A DNA stretch of 27,925 nucleotides from JAEULH01 sp034382075 (GCA_034382075.1 JAXMOZ010000046.1:1-27925); one strand, 5' to 3'. Shown: positions 1 through 9,800, counted from the stretch's first letter. Notes: a model not told the origin generated them from the sequence alone. Made by a program: numbers and translations.

Positions 1-1
1 C

Positions 2-322
2 GACGAGCACGTGGCCCACCTCTACACCCCGCTCCACCCGGCGGTTTTGCGGCTGATGCAGTTCGCGAGCGCGGCGGCGGTGCGGGCCCGCATCCCGATC
101 AGCATCTGCGGCGAGCTCGCCGGCGACCCCCGCTTCACCGCGCTGTTCGTGGGCTTGGGCTTCCGTCAGTTGTCGATGACCGCCTGCAGCATCCCGGCGG
201 TAAAGCGGCGGATCCTCGACCTCGACATGACCTCGGCGGTCGCCCGGGCGAACCTGATCATGCGCGAGACCGACCCCAACCGGATCGCCGCCCTCCTCGA
301 CGACGTCCACGAAGCGGCCTGA
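2..322 (+). CDS. ptsI: Phosphoenolpyruvate-protein phosphotransferase (PTS enzyme I), C-terminal fragment
   Basis: This is the last ~106 residues of enzyme I; the 5' part lies outside the window and the frame is open from base 2. Enzyme I takes phosphate from phosphoenolpyruvate and passes it to HPr in the cytoplasm. The segment DEHVAHLYTPLHPAVLRL matches the PEP-binding C-terminal barrel. It is followed by ISICGELAGDP, which carries the conserved active-site cysteine of this domain (usually CGEMAGD), and by a closing helix typical of alphaproteobacterial PtsI. A PtsP (nitrogen-PTS) paralogue cannot be fully excluded because the N-terminus, where a GAF domain would sit, is missing. The stop is followed at once by a palindromic repeat that could end transcription. 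Family assignment is confident, the exact paralogue less so. Confidence 0.88.
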   Translation, partial: DEHVAHLYTPLHPAVLRLMQFASAAAVRARIPISICGELAGDPRFTALFVGLGFRQLSMTACSIPAVKRRILDLDMTSAVARANLIMRETDPNRIAALLDDVHEAA

Positions 323-325
323 CTG

Positions 326-373
326 CCCTCACCCGACCCTCTCCCACTTGCGCGTTCCGCGCGCGGGAGAGGG
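326..373. repeat. Dispersed palindromic repeat (CCCTCACCC family), copy 1
   Basis: A CCCTCACCCGACCCTCTCCC unit begins 4 bases after the ptsI stop. Its 9-base arm CCCTCTCCC (337-345) pairs perfectly with GGGAGAGGG (365-373) across a 19-base spacer. The same unit recurs at 11361-11414 (opposite orientation) and 27028-27092. It lies between two convergent genes, so the RNA hairpin could act as a bidirectional transcript end, although no T-run follows it. Confidence 0.75.
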
Positions 374-425
374 AGTTGCGCCCGATGATCGTCGCCCACC
401 TACCCTCGTCCGCGGAGCGTGACGC

Positions 426-1463
426 TCACCCGTGGTGCGCCGGGATGCCCTTCGTCGTCGAGTACTCGAAGTGCAGGGCCTCGCCAGGGTGGACCAGGGC
501 GTAGGCCGCGTGCGCCGCAGCCGCGGCTTCGGCGAAGCCGGTGAGGATCAGCTTGAGCTTGCCGGGATAGGTGACGATGTCGCCGATGGCGAAGATCCCG
601 GGCTTGCCGGTCGAACAGGTCGAGGGATCGACCTTGATCAGGTGACGGTGAAGCTCGAGCCCCCACTCGGCGATGGGACCCAAGTTCTGCGCCAGGCCGA
701 AGAACGGCAGCAGCGCGTCCGCCGGCAGGGTCCGCCGCTTGCCGTCCAGGTCGCTCACCACCACCGCCTCCAGCCGGCCATTGGCTCCCTCGAGCCCGTG
801 GAGCTGAAACGGGACCACCAGCTCGAGCCGCCCTTCGCCCGCCAGTTGGCCCAGCTTCAGCACAGAATCGGGCGCCGCCCGGAACTTCGCCCGGCGGTGG
901 ACCACGGCAACGGAGGCGGCGACGTTCGCCAGCGACAGCGCCCAGTCCACCGCCGAATCGCCGCCGCCGGCGATGACGACGCGCCGGCCGCGGAAGTCCT
1001 CGCGGCGCTTGACCAGATAGTGGACGCCGCGGCCCTCGGGCTGGCCCTCGTAGTCCTCGATGTGCGGCAGCGGCGGCCGGTTCGGCCCGAAGGCGCCGAC
1101 GCCGGCGGCGATGATCACCGCGGCGGCGTCGATGCGCTTGCCTTTGCTGGTCACCAGCAGCCAGCGGCCGCGCTCCGTCCGGCTCATCGCCTCCACTTGC
1201 TCGCCAAGATGGTAGACGGGATCGAAGGGCGCCGCCTGGGCGTGCAGCTTGTCGACGAGATCGTGCGCAAGGATGGCCGGATAGGCGGGAATATCGTAGA
1301 TTGGCTTCTCTGGGTAGAGCGCGGTGCACTGCCCGCCCGCCGCATCCAACGCGTCGATGACGTGGCACTGCATGTTCAGCATGCCGCACTCGAAGATGGC
1401 GAACAGGCCGACGGGTCCGGCGCCGACAACGGCGACGTCGGTGCGATGGGGCTGGTCGGGCAT
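426..1463 (-). CDS. Ferredoxin/flavodoxin-NADP(+) reductase, thioredoxin-reductase-like type
   Basis: A 345-residue FAD/NAD(P)-dependent oxidoreductase of the TrxR-like ferredoxin-NADP reductase family (YumC type), predicted to move electrons between NADPH and ferredoxin or flavodoxin. The N-terminal FAD site is VVGAGPVGLF (residues 12-21), followed by GGQCTALYPEKPIYDIP (43-59), a signature of this subfamily. The NADPH-binding Rossmann motif is IAGGGDSAVDWAL (164-176), and GIFAIGD near residue 290 is the C-terminal FAD contact. The CxxC redox pair of true thioredoxin reductase is absent, which supports FNR. Length matches the family (~340-350). The ATG has a GGAGAG ribosome site just upstream. 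It is divergent from tsaE and convergent with ptsI. Confidence 0.9.
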   Translation of the reverse strand: MPDQPHRTDVAVVGAGPVGLFAIFECGMLNMQCHVIDALDAAGGQCTALYPEKPIYDIPAYPAILAHDLVDKLHAQAAPFDPVYHLGEQVEAMSRTERGRWLLVTSKGKRIDAAAVIIAAGVGAFGPNRPPLPHIEDYEGQPEGRGVHYLVKRREDFRGRRVVIAGGGDSAVDWALSLANVAASVAVVHRRAKFRAAPDSVLKLGQLAGEGRLELVVPFQLHGLEGANGRLEAVVVSDLDGKRRTLPADALLPFFGLAQNLGPIAEWGLELHRHLIKVDPSTCSTGKPGIFAIGDIVTYPGKLKLILTGFAEAAAAAHAAYALVHPGEALHFEYSTTKGIPAHHG

Positions 1464-1486
1464 GGACTCTCCGCGGCGGCTGTTTT

Positions 1487-1515
1487 TTGTTTACTGAAGC
1501 GTGGTCGCCCATAAC
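1487..1515 (+). promoter_or_regulatory. Possible promoter for the tsaE-amgK-murU-addBA run
   Basis: In the 60-base divergent gap there is TTGTTT (1487-1492), a 17-base spacer and CATAAC (1510-1515), matching the sigma70 consensus at 3 of 6 and 4 of 6 positions. Transcription would start near 1522, almost on the first ATG of tsaE (1524), implying either a leaderless message or a later start codon. Weak evidence from sequence only. Confidence 0.25.
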
Positions 1516-1523
1516 ATGAAGAC

Positions 1524-2096
1524 ATGCACCGTTCGGTTCAACCGACGACCGGCGCTGCCTTGAGTGTTGGCCGGTCGTTGAGCAGGGCAGAGCCGGCCGT
1601 CGGCGCGCCCGTCGGAGAATCGGTCACGGTTCTCGACCTCCCCGACGAACAGGCTACCCGGGCCATCGCCTGCCGCCTCGCGGAGTTCGTCCGCGGCGGC
1701 GACGTGCTCGCCCTGTGGGGCGGGCTGGGGGTCGGCAAGACCGTCTTCGCCCGCGCCCTGATCCAGGCCCGCGCCGGCGCCGAGATCGAGGTGCCGAGCC
1801 CGACGTTCACCCTGGTTCAGATCTACGAGGGCCTCGGCCCGGACGCGGCCGACCTGTTCCACTTCGACCTCTACCGCATCGACGCCCCGGAGGACGCTTT
1901 GGAGCTGGGGATCGAGGACGCTTTTGCCGGCGGCATCGCCCTGATCGAGTGGCCGGACCGGCTGGGGCCGTTCCTGCCGACGCGGCCGCTTGATGTGGTC
2001 TTCGCCGACGTTCCCGGCCGGCCAGGCGCCCGGCACGTGCGGCTGGCGGGAGATGCCTCCTGGCGCAAGCGGCTGGTCGAGGCCGGACTTGCCTGA
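1524..2096 (+). CDS. tsaE: tRNA threonylcarbamoyladenosine biosynthesis ATPase TsaE
   Basis: A 190-residue small P-loop ATPase that works with TsaB and TsaD to make t6A at position 37 of ANN-decoding tRNAs. The Walker A motif is GGLGVGKT (residues 66-73), followed by the family block VPSPTFTLVQIYEG and the segment HFDLYRI. A later DRLGPFLP segment is also typical. The protein is longer than the usual ~150 residues because of a non-conserved ~32-residue N-terminus before VTVLDLP. No convincing ribosome site precedes the ATG at 1524, and in-frame TTG codons at 1560 and 1578 are alternatives. It opens a plus-strand run through addA, with amgK overlapping or nearly overlapping its stop. Confidence 0.92.
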   Translation: MHRSVQPTTGAALSVGRSLSRAEPAVGAPVGESVTVLDLPDEQATRAIACRLAEFVRGGDVLALWGGLGVGKTVFARALIQARAGAEIEVPSPTFTLVQIYEGLGPDAADLFHFDLYRIDAPEDALELGIEDAFAGGIALIEWPDRLGPFLPTRPLDVVFADVPGRPGARHVRLAGDASWRKRLVEAGLA

Positions 2097-3108
2097 GCGG
2101 GCGGCGGAGATCGAGGCGTTCCTGGACGCGCACGGCTGGCGCGCCGAGGAGCTGCGGCCACTGGCGGGCGATGCCTCCTTCCGCAGCTATCGCCGGCTGG
2201 TTCGTGGCTCGCGCCGGGCGGTGCTAATGGACGCGCCGCCGGCGCACGAGGACGTTCGCCCCTTCGTCCGGATGGCGGAGCACCTCCGCCGGCTCGGCTT
2301 CAGCGCGCCGCAGGTCTACGCGGCGGACGTGGACGCCGGGCTGCTGCTGCTGGAGGATCTGGGCGACGACACCTTCACCCGGCTGCTTGCCGCGGGCCAC
2401 GACGAGACCGGGCTTTACCGCCTCGCCGTCGACGTGCTGATCGCGCTGCATGCGCTGGCGCCGGAGCGAGCAATCCGGCCCGGCCTTCCCGGCTACGACG
2501 CCGAGCGGTTGATCAGGGAGGCGCTGCTGTTTGCAGACTGGTACCTCCCCGCCGCCACCGGGGATCCGCCGGTCCCGGCCGGTCGCGAGGGTTACATCGA
2601 GGCTTGGCACCAGGTCCTGCCGGCGGTGCTGGCGCAGCCGCGGGCGTTGGTCCTGCGCGACTATCACGTCGACAACCTGCTGCGCCTCGAGGGCCGCGAA
2701 GGGCTCGCCGCCTGCGGGTTGCTGGATTTCCAGGACGCGGTTGCCGGGGCCGCCGCCTACGACCTGATGTCGCTGCTGGAAGACGCGCGCCGGGACATCG
2801 AAGACGACCTGCGCGCGGAGATGTTGTCGCTTTACCTGGAGCGCGCCCGGCCGGCGGATCCCGAAGGCTTCGCGACCGCCTACGCCATCCTCGCCGCCCA
2901 GCGGCATGCCAAGGTGATCGGCATCTTCACCCGGCTCAGCCGGCGCGACGGCAAGCACGGCTACCTGGCCCACATCCCCCGGGTCTGGGGCCTCCTCGAC
3001 CGGGCGCTCGGCAACGCGGCGCTGGCGCCGGTCGCGGCATGGTTCGAGCGGCACGTGCCGGCAGCGGTGCGCGGCACCGCGCCGCCCCTGAACCTCGCGG
3101 CGCAATGA
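2089..3108 (+). CDS. amgK: N-acetylmuramate/N-acetylglucosamine anomeric kinase AmgK (aminoglycoside phosphotransferase fold)
   Basis: A kinase of the APH fold, expected to phosphorylate the anomeric hydroxyl of MurNAc during peptidoglycan recycling. The catalytic loop reads LRDYHVDNLL (Asp191, Asn196), and the metal-binding LLDFQDAVAG carries Asp213. The pairing with a MurU-like nucleotidyltransferase immediately downstream (ATGA overlap) supports AmgK over an antibiotic-resistance kinase. Start: the TTG at 2089 overlaps the tsaE stop, has CGAGG six bases upstream and gives 339 residues, the usual length. An in-frame ATG at 2053 would add 12 residues but has its purine run touching the start codon. 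Family is clear; the substrate is inferred from context. Confidence 0.85.
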   Translation: MPERAAEIEAFLDAHGWRAEELRPLAGDASFRSYRRLVRGSRRAVLMDAPPAHEDVRPFVRMAEHLRRLGFSAPQVYAADVDAGLLLLEDLGDDTFTRLLAAGHDETGLYRLAVDVLIALHALAPERAIRPGLPGYDAERLIREALLFADWYLPAATGDPPVPAGREGYIEAWHQVLPAVLAQPRALVLRDYHVDNLLRLEGREGLAACGLLDFQDAVAGAAAYDLMSLLEDARRDIEDDLRAEMLSLYLERARPADPEGFATAYAILAAQRHAKVIGIFTRLSRRDGKHGYLAHIPRVWGLLDRALGNAALAPVAAWFERHVPAAVRGTAPPLNLAAQ

Positions 3109-3872
3109 CGCAGGCCCGGTCCGCTCGGCCCGGCGGCAGGGTGCCGCGCCGGGCGATGGTGCTGGCCGCCGGCCTGGGGCTGCGCATGCGGCCCTTGACC
3201 GACAGCCGGCCGAAGCCGCTGATCGAGGTCGCTGGCCGGAGCCTGCTCGACCGGGTGCTGGATCAGCTGCAGGCGGCGGGGATCTCCGACATCGTCGTCA
3301 ATGCCCACTACCTCGCCGGCCAGATCGAGGCGCACGTGGCGGCCCGCACGGTCGGCCTCGCGAAGATCACGGTGTCGGTGGAGGCGGAGCGGCTGGAAAC
3401 GGGAGGCGGGGTAGCCAAGGCGCTGCCGCTGCTGGGCGACGAGCCGTTCTTCGTCGTCAACGGCGACGTGCTCTGGCAGGACGGGCCGCGCCCGACCCTG
3501 ACCAGCCTGGCCGAAGCCTGGAACGGAGCTGCCATGGACGCGCTGTTGCTGCTGCACCCGACGGCCACGGCGTTCGGTTACGACGGCACCGGCGATTTCC
3601 TCATCGCCGCCGACGGTCGGTTGAGCCGACCGGTGGAGGGCGCTGGCGCACCGTACCTGTTCGCCGGGATCCAGATCCTGAGCCCCGCGGTCTGGACCGG
3701 CCTTCCCGTTCCGCCGTTCTCGCTGAACTGGATTTACGACCGGGCCGCCGCCGCAGGCCGGCTCTTCGGCCTCGTTCACGCCGGTTCGTGGTTCCATGTC
3801 GGCACCCCCGAGGATTTGGCTTTGGCCGAGGCGGAACTCGCGCGCCGGGGCGAACCCGCGGCGGTGTCATGA
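3105..3872 (+). CDS. murU: N-acetylmuramate-1-phosphate uridylyltransferase (MurU-like nucleotidyltransferase)
   Basis: A 255-residue RmlA-type nucleotidyltransferase predicted to join UTP and MurNAc-1-phosphate into UDP-MurNAc, bypassing de novo synthesis by MurA/MurB. In species where this route is known it is linked to fosfomycin tolerance. The nucleotide-binding loop is LAAGLGLRMRPLTDSRPKP (residues 20-38), and VVNGDVLW holds the metal-binding Asp121. It has about 15 extra residues before the first strand. The ATG overlaps the amgK stop and its own stop overlaps the addB start (both ATGA), so translation is coupled on both sides. Related sugar-phosphate nucleotidyltransferases share these motifs; the amgK neighbour decides the call. 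Confidence 0.86.
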   Translation: MTQARSARPGGRVPRRAMVLAAGLGLRMRPLTDSRPKPLIEVAGRSLLDRVLDQLQAAGISDIVVNAHYLAGQIEAHVAARTVGLAKITVSVEAERLETGGGVAKALPLLGDEPFFVVNGDVLWQDGPRPTLTSLAEAWNGAAMDALLLLHPTATAFGYDGTGDFLIAADGRLSRPVEGAGAPYLFAGIQILSPAVWTGLPVPPFSLNWIYDRAAAAGRLFGLVHAGSWFHVGTPEDLALAEAELARRGEPAAVS

Positions 3873-6850
3873 GCAACCCCAGCGTCTTCACCATCCCGCC
3901 CGACCGGCCGTTTCTCGACGACCTCGCCCTCGGCCTGCATGCCGATCCGCGCTTCGGTCTCGGCGCCGAGCCGGCGGCAATGGCCAAGTGGCGGATCTTC
4001 CTCCCCACCCGGCGCGCCTGCCGCAGCCTGGCGGAGGCGTTCATCCGCGCCAACGGCGGCAGGCCCTTGCTGCTGCCGCGGATCACCCCGCTCGGCGACA
4101 TCGACGAGGACGAACTGGCGTTGAATCCGGGCGAACCGGCCGACGAGCAGGGTCACGACCGCGCCGTGATGGCCGCGGTGCCGCCGGCCATCGCGCCGCT
4201 CCGCCGCCAGCTCCTCCTGGCCCGGCTGGTGACGAAGCACAAGGACGGCGCGATCTCGCCCGATCAGGCGGTGCGCCTTGCCGGCGAACTCGCCCGGTTG
4301 CTCGACCAGGTGCACACGGAGGGGCTCGACTTCTCGGCGCTCAAGGACCTGGTGCCGGACGACTTCGCCCAGCACTGGCAGATCACGCTGACGTTCCTGG
4401 CGATCATCACCGAGCACTGGCCGAGGATCCTGGCCGAGGAAGGCGCCATCGATCCCGCCGACCGCCGCAGCCGGCTGCTGCTGGCGCAGGCGAAGCTGTG
4501 GCGGGAGCGGCCGCCGGCGACGCCGGTGATCGCCGCCGGCTCCACCGGCAGCATCCCGGCGACCGCCGAGCTGCTGGCGGTCGTGGCCCAGCTGCCGCGG
4601 GGCGCGGTGATCCTGCCCGGCCTCGATACCGCCGCCGACGCGGCCACCTGGGAGGCGCTGGAGCCCTCGCACCCGCAGTTCGCCATGGCCAGGCTGCTCG
4701 AGCGCATGGGGACCGCCCGCGCCAATGTCGGCACCTGGCCGGCGCTGGCCCGGAGCAGCGGCCCGTCGCGGACGCCGCGGGTGCGGCTGATCAACCTGGC
4801 GCTGCGGCCCGCGGCCCGCGCCCACGCCGAGGCCGCTTGGCCGCCGCTGGAGCAGGCGCTGGAGGGGGTCTCCCGCCTCGTCGCGCCGACGCCGCAGGAA
4901 GAGGCCCGAGCCATCGCCCTGGTGCTGCGCGAGGCCCTGGAGCACCCGCACCGCCGCGCCATGCTGGTGACGCCCGACCGGGCCATCGCCAGGCGGGTCG
5001 CGGGCGAGCTGCAGCGTTGGGGGGTGGCGGTCGACGACAGCGCCGGCGTGCCGCTGGCAAAGACGCCGCCGGGCGCGTTCCTCCGCCTGACCGCGCGGAT
5101 GCTGGTCGAGGCGCTGGCGCCGGTGCCGCTGCTGGCGGCGCTGAAGCATCCGCTCGCGGCCTGCGGGCTCGCGCCCCACGCCTTCCGCTGGCGGGTCCGC
5201 CGGCTGGAGCGGCGGGTGCTGCGGGGTCCGCGGCCGGCGCCCGGTCTGGCCGGCCTTCGCGCGGCGGTCGACCACGCCGGAGACGCCCTGCTGGGCGACA
5301 CGATCGGCCGGCTGGAAGCGGCGATCTCGCCGTTCATGGAGCTGGACCGGGCCGATCGGCAGCCGCTTTCGGAGCTCCTGGCCGCGCATCTTGCCGTGGC
5401 GGAGGCGCTTGCCGCCGGCAAGGGCGAGCCGGGGGCGCGGCGGCTCTGGGCCGGCGAGGCGGGCGAGCAGGCGCTGACGTTCGCCGCGGAGGTGGCCGAA
5501 GCGGCAGACGATGCGCCCCCCGTCGGCGTTCGCGCCTATCCGGCGCTCCTTGACCAACTGATGTCCGGGCGCACCGTCCGTCCGCGCTACGGCCGCCACC
5601 CGCGGCTCTCGATCCTCGGGCCGCTGGAGGCGCGGCTGATCTCGGCCGACGTGGTCGTCCTCGGCGGGCTGAACGAGGGCACCTGGCCGGCCAGGGCGGA
5701 CGCCAGCCCGTGGATGAGCCGGCCGATGATGACCGCCTTTGGCCTGCCCGAGCCGGAGCGGCGCATCGGCCTCGCCGCCCACGACTTCGCCCAAGGCTTC
5801 TGCGCCGCCGAGGTCTACCTCAGCCGCGCTGCCCGGGTGGAGCGGACGCCGACGGTGCCGAGCCGCTGGCTGGTGCGCCTGGAGAACGTCGTCCTCGGCG
5901 GCGAGATGAAGGAGTGGCTGGCCGGCGCCTCGCCCCACCTCCACTGGCAGGGGTTGCTCGACCGGCCCACGGAGGTCGGCCCGGTCGCGGCGCCCTCCCC
6001 CTGCCCGCCGGTCGAAGCCAGACCGCGCGCGCTCTCGGTCACCCAGATCGAGACCTGGATGCGCGACCCCTACAGCATCTACGCCCGCCACATCCTGGGC
6101 CTGCGCCGGCTCGATCCCCTCGATGCCGATCCGTCGGCGGCGGATTATGGCCAGTTCGTCCATCACGCGCTGGAGGCGTTCATCGCCGTGTATCCGAAGG
6201 CGCTGCCGGCGGACGCCGAGGACCGGCTGCTGGCGCTGGGGCGAGAGCGGCTCGGCGTCCATGAGGACCGGCCGAGCGTGCTGGCCTTCTGGTGGCCGAG
6301 GTTTCAGCGCATCGTCCGCTGGTTCATCGAGCTGGAGCGCGAGCGCCGCGCCGACGTCGCCGCCATGGCCGGTGAGGTCAAGGGCGAGATCGCCTTCGAT
6401 GCGCCCGCAGGTCCCTTTACGCTCTCGGCCCGCGCCGACCGGATCGACCGGCTGCGTGACGGCGGCCTGGTGATCATCGACTACAAGACCGGGATGGTGC
6501 CGAAGAAGAAGGAGGTGGAGGCCGGGTTTGCCCCGCAGCTGCCGCTGGAGGCGGCCATTGCCGTCCGCGGCGGCTTTGCCGGAGTTTCGCCCGGCGCCGT
6601 CGCCGCTCTGGAGCACTGGCGGCTGCACGGCAAGATCGAGGGCGGCGAGCGCTGCCCGGTGAAGGTGGCCGACGTCGGTGCCCTGGCCGAGGAGGCCTTC
6701 GCCGGCGTCGCCGCACTGGTCGCCCGCTTCGATCTCCCGGGCACCCCCTATCCGTCGCGGCCCCGCTCCTCGCACGCGCCGAAGTTCAGCGACTACGAGC
6801 ACCTGGCGAGGGTCAGGGAATGGTCCGCCGGCGCGGACCCGGCGAGCTAA
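3869..6850 (+). CDS. addB: Double-strand break repair protein AddB (helicase-nuclease subunit)
   Basis: A 993-residue subunit of the AddAB complex, which resects broken DNA ends for RecA-mediated repair. The N-terminal region keeps the degenerate motif FLPTRRACRSLAEAF (around residue 45) of alphaproteobacterial AddB. The middle contains LGGLNEGTWPAR, a conserved helicase-like block. The C-terminal RecB-family nuclease has VIIDYKTG (Asp871, Lys873) and Gln890 in PQLPLE, the expected metal-binding and catalytic set. The start overlaps the murU stop (ATGA), and the partner addA begins 10 bases after the stop. Length is normal for the class. No disruption is seen. Confidence 0.94.
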   Translation: MSNPSVFTIPPDRPFLDDLALGLHADPRFGLGAEPAAMAKWRIFLPTRRACRSLAEAFIRANGGRPLLLPRITPLGDIDEDELALNPGEPADEQGHDRAVMAAVPPAIAPLRRQLLLARLVTKHKDGAISPDQAVRLAGELARLLDQVHTEGLDFSALKDLVPDDFAQHWQITLTFLAIITEHWPRILAEEGAIDPADRRSRLLLAQAKLWRERPPATPVIAAGSTGSIPATAELLAVVAQLPRGAVILPGLDTAADAATWEALEPSHPQFAMARLLERMGTARANVGTWPALARSSGPSRTPRVRLINLALRPAARAHAEAAWPPLEQALEGVSRLVAPTPQEEARAIALVLREALEHPHRRAMLVTPDRAIARRVAGELQRWGVAVDDSAGVPLAKTPPGAFLRLTARMLVEALAPVPLLAALKHPLAACGLAPHAFRWRVRRLERRVLRGPRPAPGLAGLRAAVDHAGDALLGDTIGRLEAAISPFMELDRADRQPLSELLAAHLAVAEALAAGKGEPGARRLWAGEAGEQALTFAAEVAEAADDAPPVGVRAYPALLDQLMSGRTVRPRYGRHPRLSILGPLEARLISADVVVLGGLNEGTWPARADASPWMSRPMMTAFGLPEPERRIGLAAHDFAQGFCAAEVYLSRAARVERTPTVPSRWLVRLENVVLGGEMKEWLAGASPHLHWQGLLDRPTEVGPVAAPSPCPPVEARPRALSVTQIETWMRDPYSIYARHILGLRRLDPLDADPSAADYGQFVHHALEAFIAVYPKALPADAEDRLLALGRERLGVHEDRPSVLAFWWPRFQRIVRWFIELERERRADVAAMAGEVKGEIAFDAPAGPFTLSARADRIDRLRDGGLVIIDYKTGMVPKKKEVEAGFAPQLPLEAAIAVRGGFAGVSPGAVAALEHWRLHGKIEGGERCPVKVADVGALAEEAFAGVAALVARFDLPGTPYPSRPRSSHAPKFSDYEHLARVREWSAGADPAS

Positions 6851-6860
6851 GGATGCTGAG

Positions 6861-9800
6861 ATGAAACAGCTTTCGCTGTTCGGAGGCGACCTCCTCGCCG
6901 TCACGCCGCCGCGGCGTCCGGCCGAGGATCGCCGCGGACTCGGCGAGCGCGATCGGCAGCCGCCGCCGATCGAAGATCTCGCCGATCGACGGCAGCGGGC
7001 AGCCACCGACCCGCAGGCGTCGGTCTGGGTCGGCGCATCGGCCGGAACCGGCAAGACCAAGGTGCTGACCGACCGGGCGCTGCGGCTGATGCTGACCGGA
7101 ACACCGCCGTCGAAAATCCTCTGCCTCACCTTCACCAAGGCCGCCGCCGCCGAGATGGCGAGCCGGATCGCGCTGGTTCTGGGCGGCTGGACCAACGCCG
7201 CCGAGCCCGAGCTGGATGCGGCCCTGCTGTCGCTGATGGGCCGGCCGGCGAAGGATCGCGAGCGGCAGCGGGCGCGGTCGCTGTTCCCCGCCGTTCTCGA
7301 CACGCCGGGCGGGCTGAAGGTGCTGACCATCCACGCCTTCTGCCAGTCGCTGCTCGGCCGCTTCCCGCTGGAAGCCGGAGTGGCGCCGCATTTCTCGGTG
7401 ATGGACGAGCGCGACGCCGCCGAGGCCTTGGCCGAGGTCGGCGAGGCGCTGCTGCTGCAGGCCCAGGACGGGGACGGGCCGATCCCGGCGGCGTTTGCGA
7501 CGGTCACCGCGCATCTGCAGGAGACGGCCTTCCGCTCGCTGATGCAGACCCTGGCCTGCGCCCGCGACCGCCTCGCCGGCTGCCTCGCCCACTACGGCTC
7601 GGCCGAGGCGGCGACAGAGGCGCTTCGCCGCCGGCTCGGGATCGAGGCGGACCAGACGGCGGACGGCGTCCTCGAGCGCGCCTGCCGCGAGCCCGCCTTC
7701 AACGCAACGGGCCTTCGCGCCGCGGCCAAGGCCTTGGCCTGCGGCTCCAACGCCGACCAGCAGCGCGGCGGAACCATCGCCGCCTGGCTCGCTGCCGACG
7801 TCGCCCTGCGGGTGGAGCGCTGGAGCGACTACTGCCGCGTCTTCCTCACCAAGGCGAGCGGCGACAAGCCGAGCTGCGTGCGCAAGACGCTCATCACCAA
7901 GGCCTGCGCCGGCTCGGTCGATGCCTGGAACACCATCCTCGCCGCCGAAAGCGAACGGCTTCTGGCCACCGGCATGCGCAGGCGCGCGGCGCTCTGCGCC
8001 GATACCAGCGGCGCCGTCCTCACCCTGGCGGAGACCCTGCTCGCCGCCTACCGCCGGTACAAAACGGGGCGGGCGCTGCTCGACTACGACGACCTGATCG
8101 AGCACGCCGCGGCGCTGCTGGAGCAGGACGGTGGCGCCGCCTGGGTCCTCTACAAGCTCGACGGCGGCATCGACCACGTCCTCATCGACGAGGCCCAGGA
8201 CACCAGCCCGCAGCAGTGGCGGGTGGTCCGGGCGCTGACCGCCGAGTTCTTCACCGGCAACGGCCGCGCCGACGGCCCCCGCACCGTGTTCGCCGTGGGC
8301 GACGTCAAGCAGTCGATTTTCAGCTTCCAGGGCGCCGACCCCAGCCTGTTCTTAAGCAACGGCCAGCGCTTCGAGACGCTGTCGGCGGCGGCGAAGCGGC
8401 GCTGGGACCGGGTCGACCTCACGGTCTCCTTCCGCTCGACCAAGGCGGTGCTCGCCGCCGTCGACGCGGTATTCAGGCTCGACGAGGCCTGCGACGGCGT
8501 GGCCCTGGACGGGGCGCCGATCCGCCACGAGGTTGCGGCCAAGCGGGCCGGCGACGGCGGACTGGTCGAGGTTTGGGCGCCGCTTCGGGCCAAACCCGAC
8601 GACGAGCCCGAGCCCTGGCGGCCGCCGGTGGAGCGGGTCGAAAGCGATTCCCCGCCACGCCGCCTGGCCCGGGTGATCGCCAAGCGCATCGGCGGCATGC
8701 TGCGGAGCGGCGAGATCCTCGCGTCCAAGGGCCGGGCGGTGCGGCCGGAGGACATCCTGGTCCTTGTTCGCCGGCGCACGAGCTTCGTCGAGGAGTTGGT
8801 CCGCGCGCTGAAAGGCCGCGGCATCCCCGTGGCCGGCGTCGACCGGATGGTGCTGAGCGAGCAGATCGCGGTCATGGACCTGATCGCGCTCGGACGCTTC
8901 GTCCTGCTTACCGACGACGACCTCAACCTGGCGAGCCTGTTGAACAGCCCGCTTGCGGGTTTCGGCGAGGACGACCTCTTCGCCCTGGCCCATGGCCGCA
9001 AGGCGAGCCTGTGGGCCGAGCTTCGCCGGCGCCGGGACGAGCGTCCCGCCTTCGCCCAGGCCTACCTCCTGCTCGCCGGGCTCCTCGGCGAGGCGGACAC
9101 CATGCCGCCCTTCGAGTTCTACAGCCGGGCGCTCGGTCCGCTCGGCGGCCGGCGCAAGCTTCTGGCCCGCCTCGGCCAGGACGCCGACGATCCCATCGCC
9201 GAGTTCCTCGACCTGGCGCTCGACTACGAGCGGCGTCACCCGCCGTCGCTGGAAGGCTTCCTTCACTGGTTCGAGGCCGGCGAAACCGTCGTCAAGCGCG
9301 ACCTGGAACAGGCGCCGGCGGCGGTCAGGATCATGACCGTGCACGGCGCCAAGGGCCTGCAGGCGCCGATCGTGTTCCTCCCCGACACCATGCAGGTTCC
9401 GCGGCCCTCGCCGCAGGGCGGCGTCGAGCTGTTGTGGACGGACCCGGGCGACGGCGTCGCCGTGCCGCTGTGGGCGCCGGCCGCCAACGGCTGCGAGGAG
9501 GTCGCGGCGCGCGCCCGCGAGCAGGCGAAGGCGGAGCAGCTCCGCGAGTACCGGAGGCTCCTCTACGTGGCGATGACCCGAGCCGAGGATCGGCTGGTCG
9601 TCTGCGGCTGGATCGGCAAGAAGGCGGAGGCCGGGGAGTGCTGGTACCGGGTGATTCGGCGCGGGCTGGAGGCGGCCGCGGACGAGATCGGCTGCACACG
9701 GGCCGAGGACGAGGCCCTCGCCGGCGACCCAGACTTCGACGCCGATCCCACCGTGCTGCGGCTGAGCTGTCCGCAGGTCCGCCCGGTCGAGGAGAGGCCG

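Noticed and set aside
2053..2088. ATG at 2053 as the start of amgK
   Set aside because: It has no spacing between its purine run and the start codon and gives a longer protein than usual. The TTG at 2089 fits better, but the earlier start is not excluded.
3776..7507. Very long open frame (over 1200 codons) on the minus strand opposite addB and the start of addA
   Set aside because: It is an artefact of high GC: low-complexity Arg/Gly/Pro/Ala-rich sequence without family motifs, exactly opposite two genes with complete catalytic motifs.
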